NCBI RefSeq assembly: GCF_023476645.1
Contig: NZ_JAMCOJ010000009.1
Location: forward strand, 1-64,000
Direction: 5' to 3'
Length of the DNA stretch: 64,000 nucleotides
DNA from: Cellulophaga sp. 20_2_10
GTDB lineage: Bacteria > Bacteroidota > Bacteroidia > Flavobacteriales > Flavobacteriaceae
Both the position numbers and the translations under genes were made by a program. Of this stretch, positions 63,037 through 64,000 are shown in pieces. Every line of letters begins with the position of its first letter. Within the stretch, counting starts at the first letter, position 1. Below the pieces are notes generated by a model. That model made no database searches. It was not told the origin of the DNA and worked only from the letters and a program-made list of their open reading frames with translations.

Positions 63037-63729
63037 ATGAAAAAGTTATTATTAGCCAGTACATCTACCCTTTTTGGAGAACGCTATTTAGAATACATAT
63101 TACCAGACGTTGCTTTATTTTTTAAAGATATAGATACTGTAACTTTTATACCTTTTGCCAGACCAGGCGGCATAAGTCACGACGACTACACAGAAATTGC
63201 AACTAAAGCATTTGCTAAAATTAATAAAAAAGTAATAGGACTACACACCTACAAAAACCATAAAGATGGTATAGACCAAGCGCAAGCTTTTTTCTGTGGT
63301 GGCGGCAATACATTTGTTTTAGTACAAGAACTATACAGCCAAGATGCCATGCCGTATTTAAAAGAAAGTATTGCAAACGGCAAACCATATATGGGTACAA
63401 GTGCAGGTAGTAATATTGCTGGTATTACTATGAAAACAACTAATGACATGCCTATTGTGTATCCTCCTAGTTTTGATACTATGCACCTGGTAAACTTTAA
63501 CATTAACGCCCATTACCTAGATCCAGACCCAAATAGTAAGCACAATGGCGAAACCAGAGAAACTAGACTAAAAGAATTCCATGCATATAACACTACACCC
63601 GTAGTTGGTTTAAGAGAAGGTAGTTTTTTACTTGTAACAGCCAATACAATAGAACTTAAAGGCGAGCATACCGCACGTATTTTTGAAGCAAATAAAATAC
63701 CATACGAAAGCAAAACCATAGATTTTTAA
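63037..63729 (+). CDS. pepE: Dipeptidase E (peptidase family S51)
   Basis: 230-residue cytoplasmic serine peptidase hydrolysing Asp-Xaa dipeptides. The nucleophile is in MGTSAGSNIAG near residue 130, with FCGGGNTF as the oxyanion region and NINAHYLDPDP supplying the histidine. FIPFARPGGISHDDY is conserved in the family. Length is normal. It is divergent from the paralogue array with 149 bp between them. Confidence 0.94.
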   Translation: MKKLLLASTSTLFGERYLEYILPDVALFFKDIDTVTFIPFARPGGISHDDYTEIATKAFAKINKKVIGLHTYKNHKDGIDQAQAFFCGGGNTFVLVQELYSQDAMPYLKESIANGKPYMGTSAGSNIAGITMKTTNDMPIVYPPSFDTMHLVNFNINAHYLDPDPNSKHNGETRETRLKEFHAYNTTPVVGLREGSFLLVTANTIELKGEHTARIFEANKIPYESKTIDF

Positions 63730-63859
63730 AATACGAACGTACCATAGGTGTTATTTAACGGATACCAATTACATTTTAACCACTGTTTTAGGTGAATACA
63801 TTTCTTTATTTTATTTTTGTTTGCAATGCGTAATTGCATTTTTAAAACACCCCTATCGT
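63730..63859 (+). promoter_or_regulatory. Intergenic region with -7 box
   Basis: 130 bp between pepE and the next gene. TATTTTTG at 63812-63819 matches TAnnTTTG, about 40 bp before the ATG at 63860. No convincing -33 TTG is present. Confidence 0.4.
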
Positions 63860-64000
63860 ATGAAAAAATTAGTTTTTGGATTATTTTTAAGTACCTGCCT
63901 GTTTACCAGCCTACAAGCACAAGTTAAAATTGGCGAAAATCCACAAAACCTAGACGCTAACTCAGTTTTAGAATTAGAAAGCACTACTAAAGCTTTGGTA
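63860..64000 (+). CDS. Secreted protein, N-terminal fragment cut by the window edge
   Basis: First 47 codons only. A signal peptide (MKKLVFGLFLSTCLFTSLQAQ, cleavage near residue 20-21) is followed by VKIGENPQNLDANSVLELES and TTKALV. This start (IGxNPxxIxxxSxLELEST-K-LxLPR) is typical of long bacteroidetal exported proteins with tail-fibre-like or repeat-rich bodies. The real product is beyond the window. Confidence 0.7.
   Translation, partial: MKKLVFGLFLSTCLFTSLQAQVKIGENPQNLDANSVLELESTTKALV

Noticed and set aside
1-64000. CRISPR arrays, insertion sequences, prophage genes, tRNA or rRNA
   Set aside because: No regularly spaced repeats, transposase or phage motifs, and no tRNA cloverleaf or rRNA segment were recognised by eye; a tRNAscan/Infernal run would be decisive.

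Overview
The window is ordinary chromosome from a marine-type Flavobacteriaceae (Bacteroidota). The genus cannot be fixed from sequence alone. Support for this placement: AT-rich DNA; recurring TAnnTTTG -7 promoter boxes, some with a TTG about 19-21 bp upstream; almost no Shine-Dalgarno sequences; TonB receptors with N-terminal carboxypeptidase-regulatory-like domains; bacteroidetal families (DUF2851, DUF6702, ribosomal protein THX, ACBP); and kynurenine-pathway genes. No rRNA, tRNA, insertion sequence, phage or CRISPR was recognised.

Layout. 32-7230 (mostly minus): acyl-CoA dehydrogenase, a helix-hairpin-helix protein, an AGCS symporter with an unusual periplasmic front end, an RCK-linked potassium channel, a PspC-like protein, a DUF2851 protein and a rhodanese. 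7303-8332: MarR regulator and YceI. 8398-15103: a complete trpEGDCFBA operon with promoter, 17-codon leader peptide with three consecutive Trp codons, antiterminator, attenuator and end terminator. 15178-16139: an orphan lipoprotein and a possible gene remnant. 16280-20691 (minus): TonB receptor, alpha/beta hydrolase and glycerophosphodiesterase. 21000-25790: TetR-controlled tripartite efflux operon (OMF, HlyD, EmrB) with a double palindromic operator. 25815-31246: ABC-F protein, a small transcript, an outer-membrane barrel and a siderophore-type TonB receptor. 31581-35033: pyruvate carboxylase; its biotinylating enzyme BirA lies at 44103.

35349-47297 is housekeeping: THX, YaaA, RluD, a PASTA protein, Ddl, CoaD, an M14 peptidase, NUDIX, PyrE, an SRPBCC protein, BirA, RsfS and FtsH. 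47329-49660: LUD protein followed by lipid genes (CdsA, Psd, ACBP). 49715-53858 holds kynurenine monooxygenase and kynureninase with a ClpP paralogue between them, consistent with de novo NAD synthesis from tryptophan. 53919-58358: O-methyltransferase, PAP2, TatA, M1 peptidase and DUF6702. 58488-62887 is the least explained region: six tandem, nearly gapless paralogues of secreted stand-alone carboxypeptidase-regulatory-like proteins, the last frameshifted, with sequence-homogenised tracts and a stem-loop at the predicted 5' end of the transcript. The window closes with peptidase E and the start of another secreted protein.

The two strongest leads are the trp attenuator, whose leader peptide seems to sit at the transcript's first bases, and the six-gene paralogue operon.
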